Notes: generated by a model not told the origin, from the letters alone. A DNA stretch of 64,000 nt from Methylorubrum populi (GCA_020741775.1 DYYG01000035.1:248001-312000); one strand, 5' to 3'; shown: positions 1 through 9,873, counted from the first letter of the stretch. Numbers and translations are program-made.

Positions 1-1064
1 GTCAGGATCCACAGGGTCAGGCCAGGCACGCCGGCGCGGGCGAGATAGGTCATGTGGATGCTGTGGGGGCTGCGCAGCGTCGGCCCGCCGCCTTCCAGGC
101 CGACGACGAAGCCGTCTGTCTCTGCCAGGTTCGGGCCGAAACCCTTGCCGGTCCAGAAATAGGGGCCGTCCACGGTGTAGCCGATGATGGTGCGCCACCA
201 GCGCAGCCGCCATTGCTTGGTGTCGTCGAGGTTGTTGGCCGTGCTCGGCGCGACGATGCTGGTCAGGTTGTTCACCATGGCCGCCGCGCTGACCGGCCGG
301 TCGCTGCCGGGCGGGGTGACCTCGATGTTGAGGGCGGCGGCCCCGCCGAGGATGCCGGCGCCGAGGACGAGGATCGCGGCGAGCCGCTTCCATTGCCCGA
401 CCGCGACCAGGGCGAAGCCGACCGGCACCAGAATCGCCAGCATGGAGCCGCGGTTCTGGATGGCGGCGAGCAGGGCGCCGAGGGCGGTGAAGGCGATCCA
501 GCCCGGCCCGACCCGCACGAGACCGACCAGTGCCAGGACGACGGCGCCGGTGAGATGGGCCGAGAGCTCGCCCGCCCGGCTCGCGAAGAACGGGACATCG
601 CCGAGGATGAAGGCGATGATGGCCAGGGGAAGCACGACGCGGGCGAGCCAGCGGAAGATCCGCAGGAGGGTCGCGAGCCGCCGGGGATCGTCGAGGAGCA
701 GGGCGATCATGACGAAGGCGTAGGCGCCGTAGAGGGCGACCGCGCCGTCCCGCAGGGCATCGACCTTGTACTCGCGCAGGCCCGCCAGCGTCCGCAGCAG
801 CACCCAGCCCATCAGCGCGGCGACGCAGAGCGCCGGAGCGGTCGCGAGCGTGGCCCCGAGGCGCAGGCTCGACGTGCCGGCCGCCACGGCCAGCAGCCCG
901 AGCAGGAACAGCAGCTCGCCCATGTAGAGCGGCGGCAGTCCGAGATAGGCGAAGGTCTTGCCGAAGATCATGTAGCCGGCGAAGACGAGCCCGACCGCCG
1001 CCAGGAACAGATCGGCGAGCCGGCTCTCCCGCGGCAGGGCACGGAGGGTCGTCGTCATTCCCAT
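1..1064 (-). CDS. O-antigen polymerase/ligase-like membrane protein (3' end outside window)
   Basis: The minus-strand frame is open from an ATG at 1064 (or 1058, two codons later) to the left edge, giving about 354 codons without a stop. It is a hydrophobic multi-spanning protein beginning MGMTTTLRALPRE. Near the left edge it carries SPHSIHMTYLARAGVPGL, the loop (S-H-N/S-x-x-L, then G-x-x-G-L) typical of the Wzy/WaaL O-antigen polymerase/ligase family (PF04932). Such proteins polymerise or ligate undecaprenyl-linked sugar repeats at the periplasmic face of the inner membrane. It is divergent from the flippase gene at 1338 and belongs to the polysaccharide locus. Polymerase and ligase cannot be told apart from sequence alone, and the C-terminus is missing. 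Confidence 0.72.
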   Translation of the reverse strand, partial: MGMTTTLRALPRESRLADLFLAAVGLVFAGYMIFGKTFAYLGLPPLYMGELLFLLGLLAVAAGTSSLRLGATLATAPALCVAALMGWVLLRTLAGLREYKVDALRDGAVALYGAYAFVMIALLLDDPRRLATLLRIFRWLARVVLPLAIIAFILGDVPFFASRAGELSAHLTGAVVLALVGLVRVGPGWIAFTALGALLAAIQNRGSMLAILVPVGFALVAVGQWKRLAAILVLGAGILGGAAALNIEVTPPGSDRPVSAAAMVNNLTSIVAPSTANNLDDTKQWRLRWWRTIIGYTVDGPYFWTGKGFGPNLAETDGFVVGLEGGGPTLRSPHSIHMTYLARAGVPGLTLWIL

Positions 1065-1337
1065 CGCAATGGCTCGCCCGTGTTCTGGCTCGGTGCTCCC
1101 TCGCGCGCCGCAACGATGCGGCCGGAGGGGAAGTCCGCGAGGACCGTCGGATCGAGCGAAAGTCTTGCGGGCGCGACGATTTCTGACAATCGCGAGCGCC
1201 GGATCATCCGGGGCGAGACGGCCCGTACTTCGGGCGTACCCCGAACGATCGAGGAAAGGTCGGCGCCTCTCCCGATGTCCGCGTGGTGCGCCTCCCGGTC
1301 TCGTCTAGGGTTGCCGGGCTTCTCCCCCATCCACCGG

Positions 1338-2669
1338 ATGCCCATGCCCGCCTTGCCACGCGACCTCCGGGGGGATCTTCGCACCCTGGCCGGTGCCGGC
1401 CGCTCCGCCCTCGCGCGGGGTGGCGCCGGCCCGGTGCTGTCGCTCGCCGATCAGGCGCTGGTGAGCGCGTGCAACTTCGCCACCACCATCGTGCTGGCCC
1501 ACGCCCTCGGCCTCGAAGCCTTCGGCCTGTTCTCGACTGCCTGGATCGCCGTGCTGCTCACCGTGAGCCTGCAGCTCGGCCTCGTCGTCTGCCCGATGGC
1601 CAGCATCGGTCCGGGTTTGCGGGGCGAGGCGGGGCACGCCTATTACGGCATCGTCCTCGTTCACGAAGCCGGCTTCGTCGCCCTCGCCGCCACCGCCGTC
1701 GGGACGGGCCTCTCCCTGACCTTCGGGGATCTGACGCTCGGGCTCTCGACCGGGGCGGCCTGTGCCGCCCATCTCGCCCAGGACTTCACCCGCCGCTACC
1801 TGTTCGCCAGGGGGCGGCCTCAGGCCGTGTTCGGGATCGACGCGCTCAACCAGGGGGTCAAGCTCGCCGCGCTGGTGACCTTGAGCCGGATGCAGGCCCT
1901 CAGCCCGGTCACCGCCCTGCAGGTCATCGCCGCCTCGGCTGCCCTGTCCTGGCTCTGCGCCATCCCCTTCCGCGGGGCGCTGGCCTGGCGGCCGGGCCTG
2001 TTCCGCGAGGTGACCGGCCGGCAATGGCATTCGGGGCGCTGGCTGGTGCTGACGGGGCTGATGCAGTGGCTGATCGGCTATGGCGGCCTGCTGGTGGCCG
2101 GGGCGCTGCTCGGTGTCACGCTGATCGGCGTGCTGCGCGCGGCGCAGAGCATTCTCGGCATGCTCAACCTGGTCCGCGATGCGCTCGAGAACACCGTCCC
2201 GCCGATCGCCGGCCGGGCGCTGGCCGAGCGCGGCCTCAACGGCCTGCTGCCGGTCATCGTCGTCACGGCCACCATCGGCTTCGCCGGCGGCCTGACCACG
2301 ACGGGGCTGCTGGCCGTCTCGGGCAAGAGCCTGCTGGCACTGGCCTTCGGCCCGGACATCGTCGCCTATGCCTGGGTGGTGGCGTGGTACTCCCTGCTGT
2401 TTCCGGTCTCGCTCGTGTCCTTCGCGCAGATCTGCGCGTTCCGGGCCATCGAGCGCACCGGCTCCGTCTTCGCTGCGACCGCCTCGGCCGCCTGCCTCAA
2501 CCTCGCGCTGATCTATCCGGCGGTGCGCTGGTTCGGCATCGAGGGCCTGCTCGGGGTGGCGATCATGACGGAGGTGATGGTCTGCCTCGTTCTCGCCGGG
2601 CTGCTGCGGCGTGAATTGCGCGCACGCTTGGCGGAAAGCCCGGCGGAGCGCGGCCTGCTGCCGGCCTGA
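1338..2669 (+). CDS. Wzx-like polysaccharide flippase
   Basis: A 443-aa hydrophobic protein with about 12-14 predicted membrane segments and the start MPMPALPRD. The motif LSLADQALVSACNF near the N-terminus resembles that of PST/MVF-superfamily flippases, which move lipid-linked oligosaccharides across the inner membrane. The reading frame is open further upstream to position 54, but that part is antisense to the divergent polymerase-like gene and is Arg/Pro/Gly-rich, so the ATG at 1338 is chosen. A paralogue with the same N-terminal signature lies at 12068-13378. No strong Shine-Dalgarno sequence is visible. Confidence 0.78.
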   Translation: MPMPALPRDLRGDLRTLAGAGRSALARGGAGPVLSLADQALVSACNFATTIVLAHALGLEAFGLFSTAWIAVLLTVSLQLGLVVCPMASIGPGLRGEAGHAYYGIVLVHEAGFVALAATAVGTGLSLTFGDLTLGLSTGAACAAHLAQDFTRRYLFARGRPQAVFGIDALNQGVKLAALVTLSRMQALSPVTALQVIAASAALSWLCAIPFRGALAWRPGLFREVTGRQWHSGRWLVLTGLMQWLIGYGGLLVAGALLGVTLIGVLRAAQSILGMLNLVRDALENTVPPIAGRALAERGLNGLLPVIVVTATIGFAGGLTTTGLLAVSGKSLLALAFGPDIVAYAWVVAWYSLLFPVSLVSFAQICAFRAIERTGSVFAATASAACLNLALIYPAVRWFGIEGLLGVAIMTEVMVCLVLAGLLRRELRARLAESPAERGLLPA

Positions 2670-3041
2670 CAGGCTCCGCACCGGTCGGGCGAACCGCCAT
2701 CGGACTCCATGACGGTCCCGCCGATCGCGGGAAGCGCTCCGCCCTATCCTGCCGCAATCCGCGCCGATGACGGACCAATCGCCGGACAATGGATTTTTCC
2801 ATTTTCCAATTCAGGCGAAGCTTCTCCACGGGAATGAACACCGTTCCGGCCAGGATCGGACGGCTCAGTATTGACGGAATGTCGCGTCCAGCGGGAATGT
2901 GCCGGTTCAGGCCGGCCGGAGCCCGAAATACGCCATAAACCAATTCATCACGAAGTGTTGGCCCGTAAGGGATCGGTGCGGCACGGGATCGGCTTCTCCC
3001 CGTTCAACGAAGGTCGAGGGTCTCCTCGCGGAACCGCCGGA
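2670..3041. other. Non-coding gap between flippase and polymerase-like genes
   Basis: This 372-bp stretch has no convincing ORF of its own. Open frames through it are antisense or upstream extensions of neighbours. The middle (about 2785-2850) is lower in GC than its surroundings and could hold the promoter of the gene at 3042. No clear hairpin or repeat was seen. Confidence 0.4.
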
Positions 3042-4421
3042 ATGCTGAGCTTCCTTCTCATCGTCGCCGTGGCGGTCTGGTTCGGCCTGCTCTACCCCGT
3101 CGCGCGCCACAATCTGGCGACGGAGATGGGCCCGCTGAACGGTCCGCTGGTGGTGCCGTTCATCCTGGTGGCGGCCTTCGCGCTGATGCCCCTGGTCTTC
3201 AATGTCCCGCGCGAGGACGGTAACGCCGTGCTGGAGGAGGGGCTGAGCGCCTCCAACGTCGTCACCCTGGTGCTGACGGGCCTGACCGGGCTCTATCTCG
3301 TCGCCCGCATCGCGGCCGACCGGCGGATCCTGCTGGTGCCGTTCTCGATGCCGTATCTGCCGTTCACGCTGATGATCCTCGTCAACGGGCTCAGCACCGC
3401 GTGGTCGATCGTGCCGATCTACACCGCCTACCGGACGGTGGAGCTGACGATCTTCTACCTCGCCGTGATCCTGATTTTCGACCTGGTCGATATCGAGCGT
3501 CGCCTCGCCAACCTGTTCGCGCTGTTCACGGTGGTCTGGCTGGTGGCCGTCACGCCGATCATCCTGGAGAATCTCGCGAGCGGGATCGTGTTCTCGTCGG
3601 CCAAGCACAACATCATCCCGTTCCTGTGCGCGGCACACGCCTTCCTGGTGATCTTCGACGCGCGGGTGCGGCACCGGGGGCCCCACCTGCTCCTCGCCCT
3701 GGTCGGCTTCGTCATCGCGGGCTCGGCGGCGAGCACCGGCGCCCTGGTCGCGGCGGCGCCCGGGATGATGGTGGCCTCGCCGCACCGGCGGTTGCGCATC
3801 CTCGGCCTCGTCCTGTTCGCGCTCATCTTCGTGGTCTTCATCGTGCTGATGCTCGGCCTGTCCGCCTTTCCGGGCCTGCTCGACCTCCTCTCCGTCGTGC
3901 TCCAGAAGCCGGCGGTCGAACTGGCCGGCGCCACCGGGCGCGGCACCTTCTGGCCGCTCTTCATCGAGGGGACCAAGGATCATCTGCTCGGCTCCGGCTT
4001 CTCGGCCGCCGACCGCTTCATTCAGCTCCTCGTGCCGCCCGCCGACTACATGGAAGCCCTCGGCCCGGAGGGGATGGCGATCCAGAGCTCGCACAACATG
4101 CTGCTGAGCGCCTGGGCGGGAACGGGGCTGGTCGGGCTCGGCTTCTGCGCCATGGTCCTGACCAGCGCCGTGCAATGGGGGCAGAAGCTCGACCGCGCCG
4201 GGCGCCGCCTCATCGCCACCTGCGTGTTCTTCCTGATCCTCAACGGGATGACGACGCCCGGCATCTTCCAGGACTGGAACCTCCACGTCCTCACCTTCGT
4301 GGCGCTGCTCGCCTATGCCCGCATCGGCGCCCTGCATCGTGCACCGGCGGGTGCGCTGAACCCGGAACCGGCCCCGGTCTTCGCCTCTCCCAGGGCGGCG
4401 ACCGTCTGGCGCGCGTCTTGA
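3042..4421 (+). CDS. O-antigen polymerase/ligase-like membrane protein
   Basis: A 459-aa integral membrane protein starting MLSFLLIVAVAV. It has many hydrophobic segments, and near residue 350 it has SSHNMLLSAWAGTGLVGLG, the S-H-N-x-x-L...G-x-x-G-L loop of the Wzy/WaaL family. The frame extends upstream to 2871, but that segment is charged and not conserved-looking, so the internal ATG immediately before the first membrane helix is preferred. The protein is likely to polymerise the polysaccharide exported by the neighbouring Wzx and Wzc-like proteins. This is the second such gene in the locus; the first is truncated by the left edge. Confidence 0.72.
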   Translation: MLSFLLIVAVAVWFGLLYPVARHNLATEMGPLNGPLVVPFILVAAFALMPLVFNVPREDGNAVLEEGLSASNVVTLVLTGLTGLYLVARIAADRRILLVPFSMPYLPFTLMILVNGLSTAWSIVPIYTAYRTVELTIFYLAVILIFDLVDIERRLANLFALFTVVWLVAVTPIILENLASGIVFSSAKHNIIPFLCAAHAFLVIFDARVRHRGPHLLLALVGFVIAGSAASTGALVAAAPGMMVASPHRRLRILGLVLFALIFVVFIVLMLGLSAFPGLLDLLSVVLQKPAVELAGATGRGTFWPLFIEGTKDHLLGSGFSAADRFIQLLVPPADYMEALGPEGMAIQSSHNMLLSAWAGTGLVGLGFCAMVLTSAVQWGQKLDRAGRRLIATCVFFLILNGMTTPGIFQDWNLHVLTFVALLAYARIGALHRAPAGALNPEPAPVFASPRAATVWRAS

Positions 4422-4552
4422 ACCATGATGGCTGAACGAACATCCGGCCGCCCGCCCATGTCCCGAAACGGGACGGACGGGCCGAGGACGCTCCGTTCCG
4501 GGACGGGCTCCCCAGCCCGACCCGCGACCGACCCGTGTGGAAGAGTTGTGCG

Positions 4553-6667
4553 ATGACGATGGTCGAGCGGATGCCCCCGCGATTCTTCGTCGGCGCGGAG
4601 CCGAGCAGGCCCGACGCGACGCCCGAACCCTGGTTTCTCGATCCCCGAGAGATCCGGCGGGTCCTCCGCGCGCGCTGGAAGCTGGTGCTCGCGCCGGCAC
4701 CGCTGTTCCTGCTGGCGGCCCTGGCTTGGCTCGTCCTGATCCCGCCGCAATATGCCGCCGTGACGCAGATCCTGATGGATCCCCGCGGCATCCAAGTGGT
4801 CAAGGACGGGGTGACGCCGCCGGATCAGGCGAGCGATGCGAGCCTGCTGCTGGTGGACAGCCAGATCCGCGTGCTGATCTCCGATGAGGTCCTGCGGCGC
4901 GTCGTCGAGCAGTTCAAACTGGATCAGGATCCGGAATTCGTTCGCCCGGCTTCCTTTCTGGACACGGTGAAGGGCAGCCTGTCCTCCCTGCTCGGCGCTT
5001 CCGGCGGCACGGCGGCGGACGACACGCTCACCGCGTTGCGGGCCCTGCGCGACCGCACCGGCGCCCGCCGTCTGGAGCGCAGCTTCGTCGTGGAGCTAAG
5101 CGTCACCAGCGAGAGCCGGCAGAAGGCCGCCGACCTGACCCAGGCCATCGCCCAGACCTATCTCGACACGGTGTCGGAGATGCAGGCGCAGGTCACCCGC
5201 AAGGCCGGGGAAGCCCTGTCCGGCCGGCTCGGCGAGTTGCAGGACAGCCTGCGGCAGGCCGAGGACAAGGCGCAGCAGTTTCGCGCCGCCAACAACCTCG
5301 TCGGCACCCGCGGCCAGCTCGTCAGCGAGCAGACGCTCACCCAGCTCAACCAGCAGCTCGGCGCCGCCCGCGCCCGGGTCGCCGAGCTGCGCGGACGGCT
5401 CGCCCAGATCGAGGCGGTGGGCAACGGGCGGGCCGACCTGAATTCGGTGACCGAGATCGTCCAATCCTCGACCATCGCGCAGCTGCGCGCCCAGCTCGCC
5501 CAGGTCGAGGCGGCCCGCGCCGACACGGTGGCCAATCTCGGCCCCCGGCACCCGACCCTGCGCACCAGCGAGCTTCAGGTGCAGAGCCTGCGCAGCCAGA
5601 TCGAGGCCGAGATCCGGCGCATCGCCGCCGCCACCCGCAACGATTACAAGTCGGCCCAAGCCAACGAGGCCTCCCTCGCCGCGACCCTTGAGAGCCGGAA
5701 GAACGAGGCCTTGTCCGTCGACAAGAGTTTCGTGCGCCTGCGCGAGCTGGAGCGGCAGGTCGAGGCGCGCCGGGCGGTCTACGAATCCTTCTTGGTGCGC
5801 GCCCGCGAGTTGCAGGAGCAGCAGCGCCTCGACACCTCCTCGGCGCGCATCATCTCACCCGCCTCGCTGCCGGCGCGGCGGCTCGGACCGCCGGCCGTGC
5901 TGGTCTTCGTGGCGGCCCTGGCGGCGGGGCTCGGCATCGGCGTCGCCCTCGCCCTGCTGGCCGTGCCGGCGGCGGGCCGGATCGGCTCGCGCCGCCGGCT
6001 CCAGCAGATCGCCGGTCTGCCGGTGATCGCCACCCTGCCGAAGAAAGCGGGGAATCCGGACGGTACTAAGGCCCTGCGCGCCGACACGGCCTACGACGTG
6101 GCCGTGGCCCGCCTCGGCAGCCGCCTCCAGCGCGATTTCGGAGCGACGCGGCCGACCGTCATCCTTGTCACCTCGGCGGATGACCGGAACGGCAAGTCGG
6201 AACTGGCGCGCAACCTCGCCGTCTCGGCCGCCCTCGACGGCCAGCGGGTGCTCCTCGTCGATGCCGATCCGGCCGCGATCCTGTCGGGCGATCTCCGCCT
6301 GAGGGCGCGGCGCGGCATCGCCGAGGTGCTGCGGACGCAGACCGGCTTCAGCGGCACGCTCATGGACGGTCCGTCCGGGGTCAAGGTTCTGCCCTTCGAT
6401 GAGGAGGCGATGCGCCTGGGCACCCATGCCTATGCCGGAGCGATCCTCTCGGCCGCCGCCGCCTTCGACGCGGTCTTCGTCGATATCGGGCTGATCGGCA
6501 CCGATGTCGCGGCGGAGCGTTTCGCGCAGGACGAGCGTTTCCCGGCCCTGCTGCTGACGGCGAGCGCCGCCCGCAGCAGCGTCGCCCGGCTGCGGCGCGC
6601 GCTCGACGCCATCGGTCGCGAACCGCGCGCCCACCTCGTCATGACGGACGCGGATTCCGAGGCGTGA
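4553..6667 (+). CDS. Wzc/GumC-type polysaccharide chain-length regulator with P-loop domain
   Basis: A 704-aa inner-membrane protein. The ATG at 4553 is chosen because GGAAG lies 9 nt upstream; a GTG at 4535 is the alternative. Layout: Wzz-type N-terminus with a membrane helix (about residues 45-70), a long Gln/Ala/Arg-rich coiled coil (about 200-400) ending in the GNVR-like stretch around FVRLRELERQVEARR, a second helix (about 435-465), then a cytoplasmic BY-kinase-like domain. That domain has a degenerate Walker A (SADDRNGKSELARN), a Walker A' (VLLVDADP) and a Walker B-like segment (AVFVDIGLIG). No C-terminal tyrosine cluster is visible, so autophosphorylation is doubtful. Its stop overlaps the next start (GTGA), implying translational coupling. 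Confidence 0.85.
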   Translation: MTMVERMPPRFFVGAEPSRPDATPEPWFLDPREIRRVLRARWKLVLAPAPLFLLAALAWLVLIPPQYAAVTQILMDPRGIQVVKDGVTPPDQASDASLLLVDSQIRVLISDEVLRRVVEQFKLDQDPEFVRPASFLDTVKGSLSSLLGASGGTAADDTLTALRALRDRTGARRLERSFVVELSVTSESRQKAADLTQAIAQTYLDTVSEMQAQVTRKAGEALSGRLGELQDSLRQAEDKAQQFRAANNLVGTRGQLVSEQTLTQLNQQLGAARARVAELRGRLAQIEAVGNGRADLNSVTEIVQSSTIAQLRAQLAQVEAARADTVANLGPRHPTLRTSELQVQSLRSQIEAEIRRIAAATRNDYKSAQANEASLAATLESRKNEALSVDKSFVRLRELERQVEARRAVYESFLVRARELQEQQRLDTSSARIISPASLPARRLGPPAVLVFVAALAAGLGIGVALALLAVPAAGRIGSRRRLQQIAGLPVIATLPKKAGNPDGTKALRADTAYDVAVARLGSRLQRDFGATRPTVILVTSADDRNGKSELARNLAVSAALDGQRVLLVDADPAAILSGDLRLRARRGIAEVLRTQTGFSGTLMDGPSGVKVLPFDEEAMRLGTHAYAGAILSAAAAFDAVFVDIGLIGTDVAAERFAQDERFPALLLTASAARSSVARLRRALDAIGREPRAHLVMTDADSEA

Positions 6668-8676
6668 GCCTCGGCCGGTCGCGCCTCGCCACCGCTCTCC
6701 TGCTGAACCTCCTCGTCGTCCTCGCGGGGCCGGCGCGGGGGGCGGAGCCGCCTCTGATCCTGCGGGTGGCGCCCACCGGCGCGGCGCAGGCCGGCACTGG
6801 CGAGGCAGGCCGCTTCGCCGACCTGCCCCAGGCCCTCGTCCGCGTCGCCGCCCTGCGCCGGCAGGGGGAGGCCCGCGCCATCGTGGTCGAACTGGAGCCC
6901 GGCACCCACCGGGTCGCGGAGCCGGTGCGGATCGGCCCGGCCCATGCCGGCACCGCCGCCGCGCCGTTGATCCTGCGCGGCGCCCCCGACGGATCGAGCC
7001 GGCTCACCGGCAGCGTGCCCCTGGCGCCGACGACGCTCCCTCCGCGCCTGCGCGAGCGGTTGCCCGAGGCCGCCCGCAGCGCGGTCCGGGCCTACCGTCT
7101 GCCCGAGACCCTGCGCCGGAACCGCAGCATCCGCGAGAAGCGGCTGCTGCACGATGCGGCCCCGCGCGTCACCGAGATCTTCGATTCCGGCGGCGGCCTG
7201 CGGCCGGCGCAATGGCCGAATGCCGGCTGGGCCGCCGTCGCCACGGCCGATGCCCCCCGCTTCACGATCAAGGACGGCCCGCCGCGCCTGCCGGATCCGG
7301 CCACGGAGACGGATCTGTGGGCGGAAGGCTATTGGCGCTGGGACTGGCTTCTGGAGACGATACCCATCGCCCAGTTCTCCGCCAGGAGCGGCCGCTTCAC
7401 CTTGGCGGACACGCCCTACGAGGGAATCCGCCCCGGGGCCCGGATCCGGCTGGTCCACGCCCTGTCCGCCCTCGACGAGCCCGGGGAATGGTGGCGTGAC
7501 CGGGAAAGCGGCCTGCTGCTGGCTTGGCCGAAGGCCGGGGCGACCGATCTCGAAGCCGGCCTCGCCGAGACGCTGATCCTGGCCGAGGGCGCACGGCACC
7601 TGCGCATCGAGCACCTGCGGCTGGACCGGACCCGCGGTGACCTGATCGTGGTGCGCGGCGGGGAGGACGTGGAGATCCGCAACAGCGAGTTGGCCTGGGC
7701 AGCCGGCCGCGCCGCCGTGTTCGAGGACGTTACCGGAGGCGGCGTCTCCGCCAGCCTCGTCCACGATATCGGCGCCGCCGCGATCCGCCTCGTCGGGGGC
7801 GACCGCGCCAGCTTCCGGCGCGGCAACCTGTTCGTGCGCGAGTCCCGCTTCACCCGCTTCGCCCGGCTCACCCACACCCAGAGCGCGGCGGTCGAACTCG
7901 ACGGCGTCGGGGCTGAGGTCAGCGGCAACCTGATGACCGACGCCATCGGCTACGCGGTGCTCCTGCACGGCAACGACCACGTCGTCCGCCGCAACGAGAT
8001 CGCCCGGCTCATCCACGGCCTGAGCGATACCGGGGCGATCTATGCCGGGCGCGACATCACCGCCCGGGGCTCGATCATCGAGGACAACTACATCCACGAC
8101 ATCCGGCCGGCGCCGGGCCTGGAGGTAAAGGGCATCTACCTCGACGACATGGCGAGCGGGCTCACCATCCGCCGCAACCTGTTCGTCGACGTGCAGAGGC
8201 CCGTCTTCATCGGCGGCGGCAGCGACAACGTGGTGACGCGCAACGTCTTCGTCTCGTCGACTCCGATGATCACCCTCGATTCCCGCGGCCTGACCTGGAT
8301 GAAGCCGTCGCTCACGGAAGCCGATTCGGAGTTCCGCGCCGCCTTCGCCGCCGTCCCGCTCGGGTCGCCGCCCTGGCGGCTGCGCTATCCGAAGCTCGCG
8401 GAGGCGCTGTCCGACGAGCCGGGCGTGGCGCGGGACAATCAGATCGTCGACAACGTGGCGATCGACGGCGATCTCCTCGAACTCTACGAGAAGGCCGATC
8501 CGAAGCGGCAGATCCTGCTGTTCAACACCCGCCTCGACGGCCCGGCGCCGAAGCCCGGCGACCTCGACGCCCTGGCCCGGTTCGCGGCCACGCGCCACGT
8601 GCCGCTCGGGCTCGATCCTGCGGCGATGCGGCGGGACGGATTGCCGGCCTCGCCCTTCACGGATGCGCGGCGCTGA
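6664..8676 (+). CDS. Secreted right-handed beta-helix protein
   Basis: A 670-aa protein with a GTG start overlapping the preceding TGA. The first 30 residues form a signal peptide (hydrophobic LLLNLLVVLAGPARGAE). From about residue 300 to 540 the sequence shows repeated short rungs with Asn/Asp, such as VEIRNSELAWA, HVVRRNEIARLIHG and SIIEDNYIHDI, typical of parallel beta-helix (pectate-lyase-like) folds. Such proteins are polysaccharide lyases, epimerases or hydrolases. Coupling to the Wzc-like gene suggests it trims or modifies the exported polysaccharide in the periplasm. The specific reaction cannot be told from the sequence. Confidence 0.75.
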   Translation: MSLGRSRLATALLLNLLVVLAGPARGAEPPLILRVAPTGAAQAGTGEAGRFADLPQALVRVAALRRQGEARAIVVELEPGTHRVAEPVRIGPAHAGTAAAPLILRGAPDGSSRLTGSVPLAPTTLPPRLRERLPEAARSAVRAYRLPETLRRNRSIREKRLLHDAAPRVTEIFDSGGGLRPAQWPNAGWAAVATADAPRFTIKDGPPRLPDPATETDLWAEGYWRWDWLLETIPIAQFSARSGRFTLADTPYEGIRPGARIRLVHALSALDEPGEWWRDRESGLLLAWPKAGATDLEAGLAETLILAEGARHLRIEHLRLDRTRGDLIVVRGGEDVEIRNSELAWAAGRAAVFEDVTGGGVSASLVHDIGAAAIRLVGGDRASFRRGNLFVRESRFTRFARLTHTQSAAVELDGVGAEVSGNLMTDAIGYAVLLHGNDHVVRRNEIARLIHGLSDTGAIYAGRDITARGSIIEDNYIHDIRPAPGLEVKGIYLDDMASGLTIRRNLFVDVQRPVFIGGGSDNVVTRNVFVSSTPMITLDSRGLTWMKPSLTEADSEFRAAFAAVPLGSPPWRLRYPKLAEALSDEPGVARDNQIVDNVAIDGDLLELYEKADPKRQILLFNTRLDGPAPKPGDLDALARFAATRHVPLGLDPAAMRRDGLPASPFTDARR

Positions 8677-8694
8677 AGGCGGCAATGCGCGGGA

Positions 8695-9873
8695 TCATGC
8701 GCCTCCGAAGAACGGCCGCAGGGCGTCGAGATAGCCGGCGACCGCCGCCTCCCGCGTGAAATGCGGCAGGGTCCGTTCCGCGGCGGCCCGCAATTCCCGG
8801 CGGCGGCCGGGATCGTCGAGCAGCCTCAGGCTCGTCGCGACCCATTCCTCCACCTCCATCGGCCGCACCTCGCCGCAGCCATGGGCGGCCAGCAGCCCGC
8901 GCGCGGCGCCCGAATGGGGCGAGGCGAGCACCGGGGTTCCGCTCTGCAACGCCTCCTGCACCACGATTCCCCAGACGTCGCCGCGGCTCGGGAACAGGAA
9001 CAGCCGGGCCGAGGCATAGACCTCGGGCAGCGCCTCCTGCGTCAGGAAGCCGTCGAAATGGGCGGGAATTCCGCTCTCCGCGAAACGCGTCTCCATCTCC
9101 GCCCGCAGCGGGCCGTCCCCCGCTACCCGGACCGAGAGGCGCCGGCCCCGGGCGAGGGCGCCGAGCACCACCTCAGTGAAGAAGCGGGCGCCCTTCACCT
9201 CCTCGTTGAGCATGCCGCAGAACAGGAGATCGTAGCTCCGCCCGGCATCGGGCGAGGGCGGGGCGGGCGGCGTCCAGGCCGGGAAGAGCGGGCTCAGGAA
9301 GAATTTTGGGGATGGCAGACCGTAGCGGGCGAGGAGATCCCGGCTGCCCTCGCTCGGACCGATCCCGAAGGAGGAGGCCGCGACGATGGCCCGGCGCAGC
9401 AGCCGGTGCGGCGCCGAGTGCCGGCCGGGATCGGTCTCCGGCACGCCGTCGGTGCGGATCAGGAGGGGGATGCGCCGCAGCCGGGCGGCGCCGGCGGCGA
9501 GCAGCATGGTCGGCGAGAAGTCGTTGAGCACCACCGCCGCCGGATCGAGGGAGGCGAGCCGGGCCACCACGGCCGGGTTGAGGTAGAGGTTGCGGACCGA
9601 GGATCGGTGCCAGCGCAGGCCCGGCAGCACGGCGTGCCGATAGAGCCGCGGCGGCGGCATGACCCATTGCCGGGCGCTCTCGCGGGGGGTGCAGGACAGG
9701 ACGTGCAGCGCCCGGCCGAATTCCTCCCTCAGCCGCTCGGCGAGGCACTCGTAGAGAACATGGGTGTAGGGGGCGAGCGCGCCGGTCACCACGACCACGG
9801 GACGCGCCTCCTCGCTCTGCCCGGTCTCGCTCTGCCCGGTCGCGCTGTCGGACGGCTTCGTGCCGGATTGCAT
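8695..9873 (-). CDS. GT4-type glycosyltransferase
   Basis: A 392-aa cytoplasmic glycosyltransferase of the GT-B fold. The C-terminal half has the donor-binding pattern LFPSRGDVWGIVVQEALQSG (the E-x7-E region of GT family 4), preceded by DLLFCGMLNEEVKGARFF and VRVAGDGPL. The N-terminus (about residues 1-23) is polar and contains two copies of ETGQS encoded by a 15-bp tandem repeat; the domain proper begins at VVVVTGALAPYTHVLYE. It is convergent with the beta-helix gene and lies downstream of the deacetylase on the same strand. It probably adds one sugar to the lipid-linked repeat unit; donor and acceptor are unknown. Confidence 0.82.
   Translation of the reverse strand: MQSGTKPSDSATGQSETGQSEEARPVVVVTGALAPYTHVLYECLAERLREEFGRALHVLSCTPRESARQWVMPPPRLYRHAVLPGLRWHRSSVRNLYLNPAVVARLASLDPAAVVLNDFSPTMLLAAGAARLRRIPLLIRTDGVPETDPGRHSAPHRLLRRAIVAASSFGIGPSEGSRDLLARYGLPSPKFFLSPLFPAWTPPAPPSPDAGRSYDLLFCGMLNEEVKGARFFTEVVLGALARGRRLSVRVAGDGPLRAEMETRFAESGIPAHFDGFLTQEALPEVYASARLFLFPSRGDVWGIVVQEALQSGTPVLASPHSGAARGLLAAHGCGEVRPMEVEEWVATSLRLLDDPGRRRELRAAAERTLPHFTREAAVAGYLDALRPFFGGA

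Noticed and set aside
54..1337. N-terminal extension of the first flippase frame
   Set aside because: It runs antisense to the truncated polymerase-like gene and is Pro/Gly/Asp-rich; the hydrophobic flippase begins at 1338.
6430..8685. 751-aa minus-strand frame opposite the Wzc-like and beta-helix genes
   Set aside because: Antisense shadow of two coupled genes with signal peptide and fold evidence on the plus strand.
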